This document shows, in pieces, positions 40,706 to 41,138 of a stretch of DNA of 41,138 nucleotides (positions within the stretch are counted from its first letter, which is position 1; each line of letters begins with the position of its first letter). The notes beneath the pieces are model-generated. The model was not told the origin of the DNA and made no database searches. It saw nothing but the letters and a program-made list of their open reading frames with translations. Source of the stretch: DASQJL01 sp036380835 (lineage in GTDB: Bacteria > Eisenbacteria > RBG-16-71-46 > SZUA-252); assembly GCA_036380835.1 (NCBI GenBank), contig DASVDZ010000038.1, forward strand, positions 1-41,138. Direction: 5' to 3'. A program made the position numbers and the translations under genes.

Positions 40706-41138
40706 CCCCCGGACGCGGCGGTCGCGCTCTTCGCGAAAGCTCCCGTCGCGGGCCGGGCGAAGACGCGACTCACGCCGCCGCTCACGCAGGAGGAGGCCGC
40801 GCGCGTCGCGCGCGCCTCGCTCGAGGACACGCTGGCGCGTTTCCCCGCCGCGGTACCGGTCCCGTTCACCCTCTTCCTCGATGGCGAGGCGGACGCCGCG
40901 CTCGCGGGCGACGCCAGGCGAGCGGGAGTGCGGATTCGGCAGCAGGGATCGGGGGATCTCGGTGATCGCCTCGCGCGCGCGTTCGCGACGCTTCGCGCCG
41001 AAGGGGCGGCGCGGGTGGCGGCCATCGGTTCGGACAGCCCGACGCTCGATCCCGGGCGGATCGAGGAGGCGCTCGACGCGCTCCGCACGCACGACGCGGC
41101 GCCGGACGGCGGCTCGCCGCTCACGAGCCGGCCCGCGC
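40673..41138 (+). CDS. TIGR04282/DUF2064 family GT-A protein, partial (right edge)
   Basis: I translated this frame directly because it runs off the window. It starts with GTG overlapping the ogg stop as GTGA. VALFAKAPVAGRAKTRL is the nucleotide-binding entry motif of this GT-A family, followed by QQGSGDLGDRLARAF and AAIGSDSPTLDP. Members resemble CofC/MobA nucleotidyltransferases and often lie near glycosyltransferases; no reaction is established. Sequence from 41092 on is probably not genuine, because it is the reverse complement of the gene's own start; after RTHDAA the usual family continuation (a GP...DGGY type motif) is missing. Confidence 0.8.
   Translation, partial: MSGEPPSGAASPPDAAVALFAKAPVAGRAKTRLTPPLTQEEAARVARASLEDTLARFPAAVPVPFTLFLDGEADAALAGDARRAGVRIRQQGSGDLGDRLARAFATLRAEGAARVAAIGSDSPTLDPGRIEEALDALRTHDAAPDGGSPLTSRPA
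41092..41138 (-). repeat. Right arm of the 47-bp inverted repeat, ending at the window edge
   Basis: The 47 bases are the exact reverse complement of 40659-40705; identity stops at 41091. Position at the very edge and the break in protein homology suggest a fold-back or chimera at a contig end. Confidence 0.9.

Noticed and set aside
40495..41124. 209-codon minus-strand frame at the right edge
   Set aside because: Its start is a product of the 47-bp inverted repeat; the rest is a shadow of ogg and the DUF2064 gene.

Overview
This is a very GC-rich window from a bacterial chromosome. It carries no rRNA, tRNA, CRISPR array, transposase or phage gene that I can see. An outer membrane is implied by an SLBB/Wza-type polysaccharide export protein and several lipobox-bearing lipoproteins. 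Gene content (PyrR, PyrD/PyrK, LarB/LarC, pyruvoyl arginine decarboxylase, bacterial Ino1, an M28 peptidase fused to a PD40 propeller) fits an uncultured Gram-negative lineage such as Eisenbacteria or Gemmatimonadota. That placement is a low-confidence impression. Most genes are packed in long same-strand runs with 4-base start/stop overlaps.

Left part (1-18,970): a GT39-like membrane glycosyltransferase (cut by the left edge) diverges from a GDP-L-fucose synthase and a family 2 glycosyltransferase. Facing them is a roughly 16 kb leftward run: pyrR, pyrB, pyrC, a TPR lipoprotein, pyrK, pyrD, pyrF, gmd, rmd-like, ugd, an RfbC-family cupin, rfbB, a Wzx-like flippase, an SLBB export protein and a methyltransferase. 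The run is preceded by a complete PyrR-type attenuator: binding loop, antiterminator and terminator. pyrF and gmd share a 4-base overlap, so pyrimidine synthesis and surface-polysaccharide precursor synthesis appear to be physically and perhaps translationally coupled.

Middle (19,049-34,100): on the plus strand, a secreted M28 peptidase-PDZ-PD40 fusion and a small anchored protein. On the minus strand, a second long run reads ltaE, rsmI, CDP-alcohol phosphatidyltransferase, ino1, tmk, an S41 protease, dusB, larB, larC, a tandem ECF-type ABC ATPase and a small lipoprotein. It mixes nucleotide, RNA-modification, inositol-lipid and nickel-pincer-cofactor functions and has a good candidate promoter at 34,068-34,096.

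Right part (34,124-41,138): a YugP-type membrane protease with a clear terminator, an HU-family protein with a strong promoter, an alkaline-phosphatase-superfamily enzyme, a parvulin lipoprotein, a DUF302 protein, pyruvoyl arginine decarboxylase, a YbbR-domain protein, an unknown exported protein, an Ogg1-type glycosylase and a DUF2064 GT-A protein cut by the right edge. The last 47 bases of the window are an exact reverse complement of 40,659-40,705, which looks like a fold-back assembly artefact.

No defence or mobile system is visible. The most interesting candidate is the PyrR-attenuated pyrimidine/polysaccharide superoperon.
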